NCBI RefSeq assembly: GCF_003086775.1
Contig: NZ_CP026001.1
Coordinates: 1,576,407 to 1,640,406, forward strand
Reading direction: 5' to 3'
DNA length: 64,000 nucleotides
Origin: Stenotrophomonas sp. ZAC14D1_NAIMI4_1
GTDB taxonomy: Bacteria > Pseudomonadota > Gammaproteobacteria > Xanthomonadales > Xanthomonadaceae
A model generated the notes under the pieces. It saw only the letters and a program-made list of their open reading frames with translations. It ran no database searches and was not told the origin of the DNA. Position 1 is the first letter of the stretch; the number at the start of each line of letters is the position of its first letter. Shown one piece after another: positions 1-8,393 of this stretch. Made by a program: the position numbers and the translations under genes.

Positions 1-279
1 GTGGCGGTGACCAACCTGTCGCGTTGCCTGAAGGACCTGCAGAAGCAGGGCGTCTGGATCTACGGCCTGGCCGGTGAGGCCACCGCTTCGCTGTACCAGC
101 TGGACCTGAAGGGCAACATCGCGCTGGTGCTGGGCGGTGAAGCCGATGGCCTGCGCCGCCTGACCCGCGAGAACTGCGATGGCCTGGTCAAGATCCCGAT
201 GCCGGGCGAGATCGAGAGCCTGAACGTCTCCGTCGCCGCGGGCGTCAGCCTGTTCGAGGCCGTGCGCCAGCGCGGTTGA
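1..279 (+). CDS. rlmB: 23S rRNA (guanosine-2'-O-)-methyltransferase RlmB, C-terminal part
   Basis: Partial gene entering from the left edge; the true start lies outside the window, so the GTG at position 1 is not taken as the start. The last 92 residues match the knotted SPOUT (TrmH-type) fold: [11 protein letters not shown] (SAM-binding loop), then [30 protein letters not shown], the signature end of RlmB/TrmH proteins. RlmB methylates G2251 (E. coli numbering) of 23S rRNA in the cytoplasm. The last 38 bases from position 252 onward, including the stop codon, are repeated exactly twice downstream (491 and 714), an unusual tandem duplication of a gene end. Identity is confident from the motifs; RlmB rather than another TrmH paralogue is likely. 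Confidence 0.9.
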   Translation: MAVTNLSRCLKDLQKQGVWIYGLAGEATASLYQLDLKGNIALVLGGEADGLRRLTRENCDGLVKIPMPGEIESLNVSVAAGVSLFEAVRQRG

Positions 280-295
280 TCGGCCGGCAGCTTCT

Positions 296-321
296 GTAGA
301 GCCGAGCCCACGCTCGGCTGT
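296..321 (+). repeat. SMAG palindrome after rlmB
   Basis: GTAG head followed by an AGCCGAG/CTCGGCT stem, 17 bases after the rlmB stop codon. This matches the S. maltophilia GTAG (SMAG) repeat family. In mRNA it would form a hairpin just beyond the coding region. Confidence 0.85.
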
Positions 322-329
322 CGTGATCG

Positions 330-375
330 GGGTCAGATCCCTCCCCAACAGGAGAAGGGATCTGACCCTTTTTTT
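330..375 (+). terminator. Rho-independent terminator of rlmB
   Basis: GGGTCAGATCCCT (330-342) pairs with AGGGATCTGACCC (356-368), followed by seven T residues (369-375). It is the first of three copies in the tandem array and the one with the longest T-run. Confidence 0.85.
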
Positions 376-539
376 ATCGGAAGGATCGTGTCGACCAAGG
401 TCGACACCCACAAGGGCAGAACCAGGGTCAGGGCCCGTGCCGACCAACGGTCGGCACCCACCACCAGCAGGAGATTCCGACAGCTCGCGGGTTCGAGGCC
501 GTGCGCCAGCGCGGTTGATCGGCCGGCACGACGTGATCG

Positions 540-584
540 GGGTCAGATCCCTTTCCTGCGGGAAAAGGGGTCTGACCCTTTTTT
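540..584 (+). terminator. Second copy of the GGGTCAGATCCC terminator-like dyad
   Basis: GGGTCAGATCCCTTT (540-554) pairs with AAAAGGGGTCTGACCC (563-578), one G-T mismatch or wobble, followed by a six-T run. It lies downstream of the duplicated rlmB tail at 491-528, so it duplicates a gene end plus terminator. Confidence 0.7.
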
Positions 585-764
585 GTGTGCTCAGCTCTAC
601 GGAAGGGATCGTGTCGACCAAGGTCGACACCTACCAGGGCAGAACCAGGGCCAGGGCCCGTGCCGACCAACGGTCGGCACCCACCATCAGCAGCAGATTC
701 CGACAGCTCGTGCGTTCGAGGCCGTGCGCCAGCGCGGTTGATCGGCCGGCACGACGTGATCGGG

Positions 765-800
765 GTCAGATCCCTTTCCTGCGGGAAAAGGGGTCTGACC
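765..800 (+). repeat. Third copy of the GGGTCAGATCCC dyad, T-run lost
   Basis: Same stem as at 540-578 but followed by GCTTCTTG instead of a T-run, so terminator function is probably weakened. The decay suggests that only the first copies are under selection. Confidence 0.6.
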
Positions 801-937
801 GCTTCTTGTGATCGGAAGGATCGTGTCGACCAAGGTCGACACCTACCAGAGCAGAACCAGGGTCAGGGCCCGTGCCGACCAACGGTCGGCACCCACCATC
901 AGCAGCAGATTCCGACAGATCGCGGAAGTCTGTCGAG

Positions 938-1194
938 GGCGGGGTGGGTCCGGTGGCAGGGGTGTGAGCGGCATGGGCCCGAGGCATGCCTCGGGCGGGT
1001 TGGGCAGGACGCCCAACCCCGGTCTTGCCGTGTGCGCAGGACAGCGCACACGAGCAAGCCGCGACCAAGCCCCCAGGGATGGGTTCACGGCGTCCCCTGC
1101 CACCGGACCCACCCCGCCATCCCACAGGGAGCCAGCTTTTGACGTTGACGTTGACGTTGCCGTTGCTTCGGCGGGTGCGGGGCGCAGCCCCGCA
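938..1194 (+). repeat. Composite structured repeat, copy 1
   Basis: A perfect 25-bp inverted repeat (938-962 with 1094-1118) encloses 131 bases holding nested hairpins: a self-complementary GCCCGAGGCATGCCTCGGGC (977-996), GGGTTGGGC/GCCCAACCC (997-1005 with 1011-1019), and GTGTGCGC/GCGCACAC (1030-1037 with 1044-1051). It is followed by three GACGTT tandem units near 1140-1160 and a terminal hairpin TGCGGGGC/GCCCCGCA (1176-1194). Homologous copies lie at 28096-28336 and 37835-37999. This copy sits between the convergent 3' ends of rlmB and the outer-membrane efflux gene. Function is unknown; it could be a structured RNA, a bidirectional terminator or a mobile palindrome. Confidence 0.85.
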
Positions 1195-1199
1195 TTGCC

Positions 1200-2639
1200 T
1201 CACCCCGCGCTGCCACCCAGGGCCTTGAACAGGGTCACGTCGTTGCTCAGCTGGCTCTGCCGCACGCGGGCAAGTGACAGCTCGGCATCGCGGCGGGTCT
1301 GCTGCGCTTCCAGCCAGGTGCGCAGGTCGGTGGCGCCCACGCGGTAACGCACTTCCTGCGCGCGCTCCACTTCCACCGCCTGGTCATAGGACGCCTGCGA
1401 GGACGCCACCTGGCGGGCCAGCTGCTCACGCGCGGAGAGTGCGTTGTCCACTTCCGAAAGCGCGGTGTACAGCGTCTTGCGGAAGTTGGTCGCGGCGATC
1501 TGGTAGGCGGTGCCGGCGATGTCGGTGTCCAGCTGCGCACGCTGCAGGTTGAGGAAGGGCAGCGACAGGTCGGCGCCGAGCGTGGCCACCGGGTTGCGCA
1601 GCACATCCCCCAGCGAGGTCGCACTGGAGCCGAGGCTGCCGGTCAGGCTCAGCGCCGGGTAGTACTGGGTAGCGGTCACCTTGATGGTCTTCAGGCTGTT
1701 GCGCAGGCGCAGTTCGGCCGCGCGCAGGTCGGGGCGGCGGCCGAGCAGATCGGCCGGCAGGCCTTCGTCGATGCCCGGGCTGCGCGCGGCCTGCAGGTCC
1801 TGCGGCTCGTCCTGCTGTGGCCACGGCGTGCCATCCAGCAGCACGGTCAATGCGTTGCGGACTTCCACCCGCTGCTGTTCCAGCGCGCTCTGCGCCGAAC
1901 GCTGCGATTCCAGGTTCTGCAGCGCCTGGCGCACTTCCAGCCGCGATACCGCACCGGCGTCGAAGCGGGCCTGCACCAGGTCGCGGGTACGCTCCAGCCG
2001 CTGCAGGTTGGCTTCGCCACTGGCGATCGACTGGTTGAGGTAGGCCAGCGACCAGTACTGGCTGATCGTGTCGCCGATCACCAGCAGGGCGGTGTTCTGC
2101 CGGTCTTCCTCGCTGGCCTGGGCTTCCCAGCGGGCGATGTCGCGCTCGGTGCGCAGGCGGCCCCACAGGTCCACCTCCCACGACAGCGACACGCCGGTGG
2201 AATAGCCGCGGCTCCAGTCGGCGGCCTGGTCGGTGGGGCGGCTGCCGCTGGCACTGACGCCGGACGAGGACGGCTGCGGCAACAGGGCGTTGCTGGCCAG
2301 GCCGGCCTGCAGGCGGGCACGCTGCACGGCCAGGCCGGCCGCACCGAGGTCGCTGTTGGCGGCCAGGGCCTGCGCGACAAGGCGATCCAGGCGCTCATCG
2401 CCGAAGCCGGTCCACCAGGTGTCCTGGCGGATATCGCGGCCCGGGGTATCCAGGCCGCTGCGCGGGTCGTCGGCCGGCGCATTGAGGGTGGCATCGCCAC
2501 GGCCATAGGTCGTGGCCACGGCGGGGTCCGCAGTGGGATAGCGGACCACCGAGGCGCAGCCGGACAGGGCGAGCAGCACGGCGCCAGCCAGCAGCAGGCG
2601 CGAGGGGGCAGGGGAGGTCAGTCGGGTCATCATCTTCAT
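1200..2639 (-). CDS. macC: Outer membrane efflux lipoprotein of a MacABC-type pump (NodT/OprM family)
   Basis: 479-residue TolC-like channel subunit. The N-terminus (about 1-28) is a lipoprotein signal with lipobox LSGC, so Cys28 would be acylated and the protein anchored in the outer membrane. The body has the two long helical OEP repeats expected of the family, including [12 protein letters not shown] and the second-repeat start [16 protein letters not shown]. Third gene of the operon: its ATG overlaps the macB stop (ATGA). It would complete a tripartite ABC efflux system equivalent to MacABCsm described in S. maltophilia. The symbol is by analogy. Confidence 0.88.
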   Translation of the reverse strand: MKMMTRLTSPAPSRLLLAGAVLLALSGCASVVRYPTADPAVATTYGRGDATLNAPADDPRSGLDTPGRDIRQDTWWTGFGDERLDRLVAQALAANSDLGAAGLAVQRARLQAGLASNALLPQPSSSGVSASGSRPTDQAADWSRGYSTGVSLSWEVDLWGRLRTERDIARWEAQASEEDRQNTALLVIGDTISQYWSLAYLNQSIASGEANLQRLERTRDLVQARFDAGAVSRLEVRQALQNLESQRSAQSALEQQRVEVRNALTVLLDGTPWPQQDEPQDLQAARSPGIDEGLPADLLGRRPDLRAAELRLRNSLKTIKVTATQYYPALSLTGSLGSSATSLGDVLRNPVATLGADLSLPFLNLQRAQLDTDIAGTAYQIAATNFRKTLYTALSEVDNALSAREQLARQVASSQASYDQAVEVERAQEVRYRVGATDLRTWLEAQQTRRDAELSLARVRQSQLSNDVTLFKALGGSAG

Positions 2640-4594
2640 TCGCGGGCCAGGGCCTCCACCGGGTCGAGCTGGGCGGCATTGCGTGCCGGCAGGAATCCAA
2701 ACGCCACGCCGATCAGGGTCGAGCAGGCAAACGCGGCGATGATCGAGGCGGTCGAGAACACCACCTGGAAGTTGCTGGAGAAGTGGCCGATCAGCGCGCC
2801 CACCAGCAGGGCCAGGCCGATGCCGAGCACGCCACCGATCAGGCAGACCAGCACGGCTTCGATCAGGAACTGCTGGCGGATGTCACTCTGCCGCGCCCCC
2901 ACCGCCATGCGCACGCCGATCTCGCGGGTACGCTCGGTCACCGACACCAGCATGATGTTCATCACGCCGATGCCGCCGACCAGCAGCGCGATGGCGGCGA
3001 TGGCGCCGATCAGCAGGGTCATCGTGCGCGTGGTCTGCTCGATGGTCTCGCGGATCTCGGCACTGTTGCTGAGGAAGAAATCCTCGGTGCCGTGGCGCAG
3101 GGTCAGGAGGCGGGTGATGGCCTCCTGCGCCGCATCCATCGGTGTTTCATCGTTGACGCGCACGGTGATGCTGGAGACATGGCTCTGCCCCAGCATGCGC
3201 GACATCACCGTGGTGTAGGGCACGAATACGCCCAGGCTGGTGCTGCCGCCGAAACCGAAGCTCTGCTTCTTGGCCACGCCGACCACGCGTACCGGCACGT
3301 TGCCGAGCAGGATCACCTCGCCGATCGGATCGCTGTCAGGGAAGAACTGGGTCTTCGTGTTCTCATCGATCACGCCTTCCTGGGCCAGGCCACGCACCGA
3401 ATCGCTGTCGAAGAAACTGCCCGCGAGCAGGGTCACGCCCTTCACCCGGAAGTACTGCTCGCCCACGCCGCTGACCTGGGCGGTGGCCGACTGGTTGCGG
3501 TAGCGCGCCGTGACCGAGGTCGACACGCTGGGCGTGGCGCTGTCCACGTAGCTCTGCTTTGACAATGCATCGGCGTCGCTGGCTTTGAGCGTCTGCACGC
3601 GCGCCGAGCGCATGTCACCGAAGCCGCGGCCGGGATAGACGTCGATCGTGTTGGTGCCCAGCGCGCTGATGTTCTGCAGGATCTGCTGCTGCGAGCCGTT
3701 GCCCAGCGCCACCACCGAGACCACCGAGGCGATGCCGATGATGATGCCGAGCATGGTCAGGAAGGTGCGCAGGCGGTGTGCGTTCATCGCCAGCAGTGCC
3801 ATCCGGAACGCTTCGGTGAAGCGGTCGCGCGCCGCGCGCCAGCTGCTGCCATGGGCCACGTCGGTGCTTGGCTGGCGCTGCGCGCGGTAGCTGGGCGCCT
3901 TCGGGTTGGCGCGGTCGGCGATGATCTCGCCGTCGCGGATTTCGATGATTCGCTGGGCGTGTTCGGCCACGCTCATGTCGTGGGTGACGAGGATGATGGT
4001 GTGGCCTTCAGCATGCAGCTCGCCGAGGATGCCCATCACTTCCTCGCCGGAGCGGGTGTCCAGCGCACCGGTCGGCTCGTCGGCCAGGATCACCTCGCCG
4101 CCGTTCATCAGGGCACGGGCGATGGACACGCGCTGCTGCTGGCCGCCGGACAGCTGGCCCGGCTTGTGGTGCATGCGGTCGCCCAGGCCCAGCCGCTGCA
4201 GCAGCTGCTCGGCGCGCGCATTGCGGGTCGGCCCGGGGCTGCCGGCATACACCGCCGGCACTTCCACGTTGCCGCGCGCATCGAGGTCGCCCAGCAGGTG
4301 GTAGCGCTGGAAGATGAAACCGAAATGCCCGCGGCGCAGCTCGGCCAGCTCGTCCGGTTCCATCTTGCCGGTCTCGCGGCCGGCCACCTGGTAGCTGCCG
4401 CGGGTGGGGCGGTCCAGGCAGCCGAGGATGTTCATCAGCGTGGACTTGCCCGAGCCGGACTGGCCGACGATGGCCACCATCTCACCGGCATGGATGTCCA
4501 GGTTGACGTCGCGCAGCACGGCGATGACATCGTCGCCCGCCGGGAATTCGCGGCGCAGGTCACGCAGGCGCAGCAGGGGCGCCGTCGTGCTCAT
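2636..4594 (-). CDS. macB: MacB-type ABC transporter, fused ATPase-permease
   Basis: 652 residues, the usual MacB length. The N-terminal ATPase has Walker [10 protein letters not shown] (about 44-52), signature LSGGQQQRV, Walker [13 protein letters not shown] and a switch histidine in VTHD. A first membrane helix near residue 280 ([22 protein letters not shown]) is followed by a large periplasmic domain and three C-terminal helices (about 530-640) with the FtsX/MacB permease motif [13 protein letters not shown]. In known MacB pumps ATP hydrolysis drives extrusion of macrolides and other periplasmic substrates through MacA and a TolC-type channel. ATGA overlaps on both sides imply translational coupling with macA and macC. 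Confidence 0.95.
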   Translation of the reverse strand: MSTTAPLLRLRDLRREFPAGDDVIAVLRDVNLDIHAGEMVAIVGQSGSGKSTLMNILGCLDRPTRGSYQVAGRETGKMEPDELAELRRGHFGFIFQRYHLLGDLDARGNVEVPAVYAGSPGPTRNARAEQLLQRLGLGDRMHHKPGQLSGGQQQRVSIARALMNGGEVILADEPTGALDTRSGEEVMGILGELHAEGHTIILVTHDMSVAEHAQRIIEIRDGEIIADRANPKAPSYRAQRQPSTDVAHGSSWRAARDRFTEAFRMALLAMNAHRLRTFLTMLGIIIGIASVVSVVALGNGSQQQILQNISALGTNTIDVYPGRGFGDMRSARVQTLKASDADALSKQSYVDSATPSVSTSVTARYRNQSATAQVSGVGEQYFRVKGVTLLAGSFFDSDSVRGLAQEGVIDENTKTQFFPDSDPIGEVILLGNVPVRVVGVAKKQSFGFGGSTSLGVFVPYTTVMSRMLGQSHVSSITVRVNDETPMDAAQEAITRLLTLRHGTEDFFLSNSAEIRETIEQTTRTMTLLIGAIAAIALLVGGIGVMNIMLVSVTERTREIGVRMAVGARQSDIRQQFLIEAVLVCLIGGVLGIGLALLVGALIGHFSSNFQVVFSTASIIAAFACSTLIGVAFGFLPARNAAQLDPVEALARE

Positions 4595-5838
4595 CGGCGC
4601 GGGCCCATGCCACCGGGCCCGCCCATGCGCATGGCACCACCGCCGCGGTTGCCGGTGCCGCTGCTGGACGCGGCCGCACCGCCTTCGCCGACCACCACGC
4701 GCTCGCCCTCCTTCAGCCCGGACAGGATCTGCGCGGAGGCGCCGTTGTTGATGCCGACTTTGACCTTGCGCGGCTGCGGCTGGCCCTGCGCGTCGACCAC
4801 GCGCACCACGCGCTCGCCGTCACGGGTCTTCGGGCCCAGCGCCACGGCCGGCACCAGCAGCGCGCCCTTGGCCTGCTGCAGCAGCACCGAGACCTGCGCG
4901 GTCATGTCGATGCGCAGGGTGCCATCCGGGTTTTCCACGTCGAACAGTGCGTTGTAGTAGACCGCGCTGCTGGAACTGGAGCTGGAGGAACTGCTGGAAC
5001 TGGACGAGCTTTCGTTGGCGATGGACGACGGCGCCGGATTGATCTGGCGCAGCGTGGCGTGGTACTTGCGGTCCGGGTCGCCCAGGGTGGTGAAGTACAC
5101 CGGCATGCCGGCCTTGATCTTGACCACGTCGGCCTCGGACACCTCGGCATTGACGGTGACCACGTCCAGGCGCGCCAGCATGACGATGGTCGGCGCGGTC
5201 TGGTTGGCGTTCACCGTGCGGCCTTCCTCGGCCACCACCGCCACCACGGTGCCGTCCATCGGCGCAGTGATGCGGGTGTAGGCCAGGTTGGCACGGGCGG
5301 TGCCCAGCTCGGTTTCGCGGCCCTTGATCTGCGCCTCGTAGGACTGCAACTGGGCACGGGCGGTCTTCAGCGTCGCCTCGGCGGCATCGTATTCCTGCTT
5401 CGAGGTGGCCTCGGCGGCCAGCATCTCCTTCTGCCGGGCGAAGTCCAGCTCGGCCTGGCGCAGGCTGGCCTGCTGCACGGCGCGCTGGGCGATCACCTGG
5501 TCCAGCGAGGCCTGCGCGTTGAGCACCTGGTTCTGCTGGGTGGTGGCGTCGATCTCGGCGATCAGGTCGCCTTCCTTCACCGTATCGCCCAGCTGCACCT
5601 TCAGCGACTTGATCTGGCCCGAAGCCTGCGCGCCGACGCTGACCAGCTTGTAGGCGTCGATCACGCCGGTGGCTTCCACCGTCTGTTCGATGTCGCCGCG
5701 GCTGACCGGGCTGGTGGCCAGGGCCGGGGCGGCGGGCTTGCGCAGCAGCCACCAGGCGCACGCGGCAGCAATCACCACAAGCAGGACAATCACGATCAGA
5801 CGACCCCGGCGGGTCGCGGGCAACAGGCGGGAGATCAC
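4591..5838 (-). CDS. macA: MacA-type periplasmic adaptor (membrane fusion protein)
   Basis: 415 residues: one N-terminal membrane anchor (about 13-32), lipoyl-like half domains ([16 protein letters not shown] and later [17 protein letters not shown]), a coiled-coil hairpin (about 100-170), and beta-barrel domains. It would bridge MacB and the outer-membrane channel. Odd feature: residues 277-291 are 15 consecutive serines inserted after [10 protein letters not shown], encoded by a mixture of AGC, AGT, TCC and TCG codons. The C-terminus is Gly/Met/Arg-rich. First gene of the macABC operon, divergent from a two-component system, which suggests a regulatory link (inference). Confidence 0.93.
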   Translation of the reverse strand: MISRLLPATRRGRLIVIVLLVVIAAACAWWLLRKPAAPALATSPVSRGDIEQTVEATGVIDAYKLVSVGAQASGQIKSLKVQLGDTVKEGDLIAEIDATTQQNQVLNAQASLDQVIAQRAVQQASLRQAELDFARQKEMLAAEATSKQEYDAAEATLKTARAQLQSYEAQIKGRETELGTARANLAYTRITAPMDGTVVAVVAEEGRTVNANQTAPTIVMLARLDVVTVNAEVSEADVVKIKAGMPVYFTTLGDPDRKYHATLRQINPAPSSIANESSSSSSSSSSSSSSSAVYYNALFDVENPDGTLRIDMTAQVSVLLQQAKGALLVPAVALGPKTRDGERVVRVVDAQGQPQPRKVKVGINNGASAQILSGLKEGERVVVGEGGAAASSSGTGNRGGGAMRMGGPGGMGPRR

Positions 5839-5933
5839 GTGCGGGCTTCACTCAGGCAGGCCGCCGCAGCGGCATTGCTGGGCATTGTGAAGATCGGGCG
5901 CGGGCTGGCTCAATCCTCGAGGTGTGTCCATGT

Positions 5934-5960
5934 GTAACACTGGCGGCCAAAACGCGTAAC
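5934..5960. promoter_or_regulatory. Candidate response-regulator operator (GTAAC repeats)
   Basis: Two GTAAC motifs (5934-5938 and 5956-5960) lie exactly 22 bp apart, two helical turns, in the 205-bp intergenic region between macA and the divergent OmpR-type regulator. Direct repeats on the same face of the helix are typical of OmpR-family sites. Assignment to this regulator is inference only. Confidence 0.35.
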
Positions 5961-6043
5961 TGCAGGTATCCCGCCCCGGCGTCGATACAGTGGTACGCAC
6001 CGGACAGGATGCGGTTCAGCTCCCGACACGGGAAAATCGCGAC

Positions 6044-6772
6044 ATGGAGACCGAAAACCCGATGCATCGCCTGTTGATCGTCGACGACGACAATGACATC
6101 CGCACCCTGCTGGCCGAACAGCTCGGCCGCGCCGGCTACCTGGTCAGCACCGCGGCCGATGGCACCAGCATGCGACAGCTGCTGGAACGCGAGCACGTGG
6201 ACCTGATCGTGCTCGACCTCAACCTGCCGCGCGAGGATGGCCTGACCCTGTGCCGTGACCTGCGCGCGCGCTCGAACACGCCGGTGATCATGCTCACCGC
6301 GCGTGCCGAGCCGATCGACCGCGTGCTCGGCCTGGAAATGGGCGCCGACGATTACCTGGCCAAGCCGTTCGAGCCGCGCGAGCTGCTGGCGCGCATCCGC
6401 AACGTGCTGCGCCGGACCGAGGCGCTGCCGGCCAACCTGGAACCGCTGGCCGTGCGCCGCGCACGCTTCTCGCGCTGGATCTTCGATCTGGAACACCGCC
6501 ACCTGGTGGACCCCGATGGCCGCGTGGTGGTGCTGTCCGGCGCCGAGTTCCGCCTGCTGCGGGTGTTCATCGCGCACGCCAACAAGGTGCTTTCGCGCGA
6601 GCAGCTGGTCGCGCTCAGCAGTGGCCGCAACTACGAAGCGCAGGACCGGGCGATCGACCTGCAGGTCAGCCGGCTGCGCAACAAGCTGGCCGACGATGGC
6701 GGCCCCGATGGGCTGATCAAGACCGTGCGCAACGAAGGCTATGTGCTGGCCTCGGCCGTCAACCTGGAATAA
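6044..6772 (+). CDS. OmpR-family response regulator
   Basis: 242 residues from the chosen ATG. A receiver domain (about 8-120) has the acidic pocket VDDDND, phospho-acceptor Asp58 in VLDLNLPRED, the conserved LTARAE and the lysine in YLAKPFEPREL. A C-terminal winged helix (about 140-240) has LSGAEFRLLRVF and the recognition region DRAIDLQVSRLRNKL. The sequence before this ATG does not resemble the family, and the ATG at 6062 is an alternative start. The kinase gene follows after 3 bp. Divergent from macABC, so the pump is the obvious target candidate, unproven here. Confidence 0.92.
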   Translation: METENPMHRLLIVDDDNDIRTLLAEQLGRAGYLVSTAADGTSMRQLLEREHVDLIVLDLNLPREDGLTLCRDLRARSNTPVIMLTARAEPIDRVLGLEMGADDYLAKPFEPRELLARIRNVLRRTEALPANLEPLAVRRARFSRWIFDLEHRHLVDPDGRVVVLSGAEFRLLRVFIAHANKVLSREQLVALSSGRNYEAQDRAIDLQVSRLRNKLADDGGPDGLIKTVRNEGYVLASAVNLE

Positions 6773-6775
6773 GCC

Positions 6776-8176
6776 GTGATGAAGCGCCTGCGCCACTTCC
6801 TGTCCTCGATGGTGGGGCGGCTGTTCGTGATCCTGCTGCTGGGCATGGCGGTGGCCGCGATCGGCGCGACCATGCTGGCCACGTCCAAGCGCCAGCAGGA
6901 TTTCGAACGGCAGAACCTGAACCGCATTGCCGACCGGCTGCAGGGCTACGTCAACCTGCTCGACGGCAACCCGGAACTGCGCGATCGCCTGCTGGAGATG
7001 GGCGGGCCGAGCGTGCGCGCGTTGCCGTCCGGTGCGCGCGTGGGCCGCATCGACACCGCGCTGATGGAAGTGCTGGATGACCGTCCCGGACCGGTGGCAC
7101 GGGCGCACGTGCACTTCACCTCGTTCCGCTCGTGCATCCCCAAGCTGCAGGAACTGCTGCCGCCGCCGCCGCCGGGCCACCGCCGCCCGCCGCGCGAACG
7201 CGATCCATCCTTCATTCCGCCCAAGTGCCGCGCCGTGGACGTGGTCCTCAGCGATGGCACCGCGCTGAAGCTGGCGCTGGATTCGCCGGCGGTGGCGCAC
7301 AACGGCGTGCTGGCCGTGGACCCGCTGTTCCTGACCCTGCTGGTGCTGGCCATCGCGGTGCTGGCCTATATCGTTTCGCGCATGGCCAGTGCGCCGCTGC
7401 AGGAACTGGCTTCGGCCGCCGAAGAACTGGGTGACGACCTGCAGCGCGATCCGCTGCCCCTGCGCGGTCCGCGCGAAGTGCAGCGCGCCGCCGAGGCCTT
7501 CAATGCCATGCAGCATCGTCTGCAGCGGCACCTGGCCGAACGCACGCAGATGCTGGCGGCGATCACCCATGACCTGCAGACCCCGCTCACCCGGCTGCGC
7601 CTGCGCCTGGAAAACGTGACCGACGAGATCCTGCGTGAGCGCCTGATCGGCGACCTGGCGGCGATGCAGGCGCTGGTGCGCGAAGGCCTGGAACTGGCGC
7701 GCAGCGCCGAAAGCGCTGAACAGCGCGCTGCGCTCGATCTGGATTCGCTGCTGGAAAGCATCGTCGAGGACACCGCCGAAGCGGGTGCCGACGTGGCCTT
7801 TGAAGGTGGCAGCGGCGCGGTGCTGATGCTGCGGCCGCTGGCCATGCATCGGCTGTTCTCCAACCTGGTGGACAACGCGGTGATGTACGCCGAGTGCGTG
7901 CGGGTGCGGGTGGACCGCAGCGGCGGTGCGATCACCGTGGTCGTGGCCGACGATGGCCCGGGCCTGGCCGATGACCAGCTCGAAGCTGTGTTCGACCCGT
8001 TCGTGCGGGTGGAAACCTCGCGCTCGCGGCAGACCGGTGGCGCCGGCCTGGGCCTGACCATCGCCCGCGCGCTGGCCGAGAAGGACGGCGCACGCCTGTG
8101 GCTGCGCAACCGGCCCGAGGGCGGCCTGGAAGCGGTGGTGCAGTGGCCGGCGGGCAGCCCGGTGGCCGCGCGCTGA
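6776..8176 (+). CDS. Sensor histidine kinase
   Basis: 466 residues from GTG 6776 (an ATG follows directly at 6779). Two membrane helices (about 15-35 and 183-203) flank a periplasmic loop of about 145 residues, followed by HAMP, a dimerisation domain with phospho-acceptor His265 in AAITHDLQTPLTRL, and an ATPase domain with N-box FSNLVDNAVMYA, G1 VADDGPGL and G2 GGAGLGLTIA. The periplasmic loop is unusual: five consecutive prolines in a Pro/Arg-rich stretch, bracketed by two cysteines (Cys120 and Cys151) that could form a disulfide or bind metal. Partner of the preceding response regulator. Confidence 0.92.
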   Translation: MMKRLRHFLSSMVGRLFVILLLGMAVAAIGATMLATSKRQQDFERQNLNRIADRLQGYVNLLDGNPELRDRLLEMGGPSVRALPSGARVGRIDTALMEVLDDRPGPVARAHVHFTSFRSCIPKLQELLPPPPPGHRRPPRERDPSFIPPKCRAVDVVLSDGTALKLALDSPAVAHNGVLAVDPLFLTLLVLAIAVLAYIVSRMASAPLQELASAAEELGDDLQRDPLPLRGPREVQRAAEAFNAMQHRLQRHLAERTQMLAAITHDLQTPLTRLRLRLENVTDEILRERLIGDLAAMQALVREGLELARSAESAEQRAALDLDSLLESIVEDTAEAGADVAFEGGSGAVLMLRPLAMHRLFSNLVDNAVMYAECVRVRVDRSGGAITVVVADDGPGLADDQLEAVFDPFVRVETSRSRQTGGAGLGLTIARALAEKDGARLWLRNRPEGGLEAVVQWPAGSPVAAR

Positions 8177-8285
8177 TGGCAGCGGCCGGGCCCTGACCCC
8201 GAACCAGGGCCTGGCTTTCACGCTGCGGTGACGCCGGGAGGGGTGTTTGGCCTATCATTCGCCCCATCTCCCCACAGTTCACGCG

Positions 8286-8393
8286 ATGAGCCAGCCTGTT
8301 CGCACCGGCGCGCGGCCCCGTGCCGCCCGGTTGTTCCTGTTCCTGCCTGTTGCCGTGCGCGGCAACCGCACCTGGCCGCCGCCGCTGCAGTAA
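8286..8393 (+). other. Possible 35-codon leader ORF upstream of the diguanylate cyclase
   Basis: A short frame begins with ATG at 8286 and ends with TAA at 8391-8393, overlapping the proposed ATG (8393) of the next gene as TAATG. It encodes a basic then hydrophobic peptide (MSQPVRTGARP then LFLFLPVAV). Neither start has a clear Shine-Dalgarno sequence, which would fit translational coupling. It may equally be chance, or the original N-terminus of the downstream protein separated by a frameshift. Confidence 0.3.

Larger units (their letters stand above)
252..925 (+). repeat. Tandem array copying the rlmB 3' end
   Basis: A 38-bp segment starting at 252 (last codons and TGA of rlmB plus about 12 bases) recurs identically at 491-528 and 714-751, spaced 239 and 223 bp apart. 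Each intervening unit has the same parts in order: a GGGTCAGATCCC dyad followed by T residues, a GTGTCGACC/GGTCGACAC palindrome (388-407, 611-630, 823-842), an AGAACCAGGG spacer, a GTGCCGACC/GGTCGGCAC palindrome (437-457, 660-680, 872-892), and CCACCATCAGCAGCAG-like sequence. Units two and three are near-identical. No protein is supported here; open frames in this stretch are by-products of GC-rich repeats. Confidence 0.9.

Noticed and set aside
252..925. Possible CRISPR array
   Set aside because: Units are over 220 bp, the 'spacers' are also repeated, and there are no cas genes.
323..1347. Several 80-190-codon open frames in the region after rlmB
   Set aside because: They run through tandem repeats and palindromes, have no ribosome-binding sites, and encode repeated Arg/Pro/Ala-rich peptides.
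5852..8221. Long minus-strand open frame opposite the two-component system
   Set aside because: Shadow of two genes with clear receiver, kinase and helix-turn-helix motifs.
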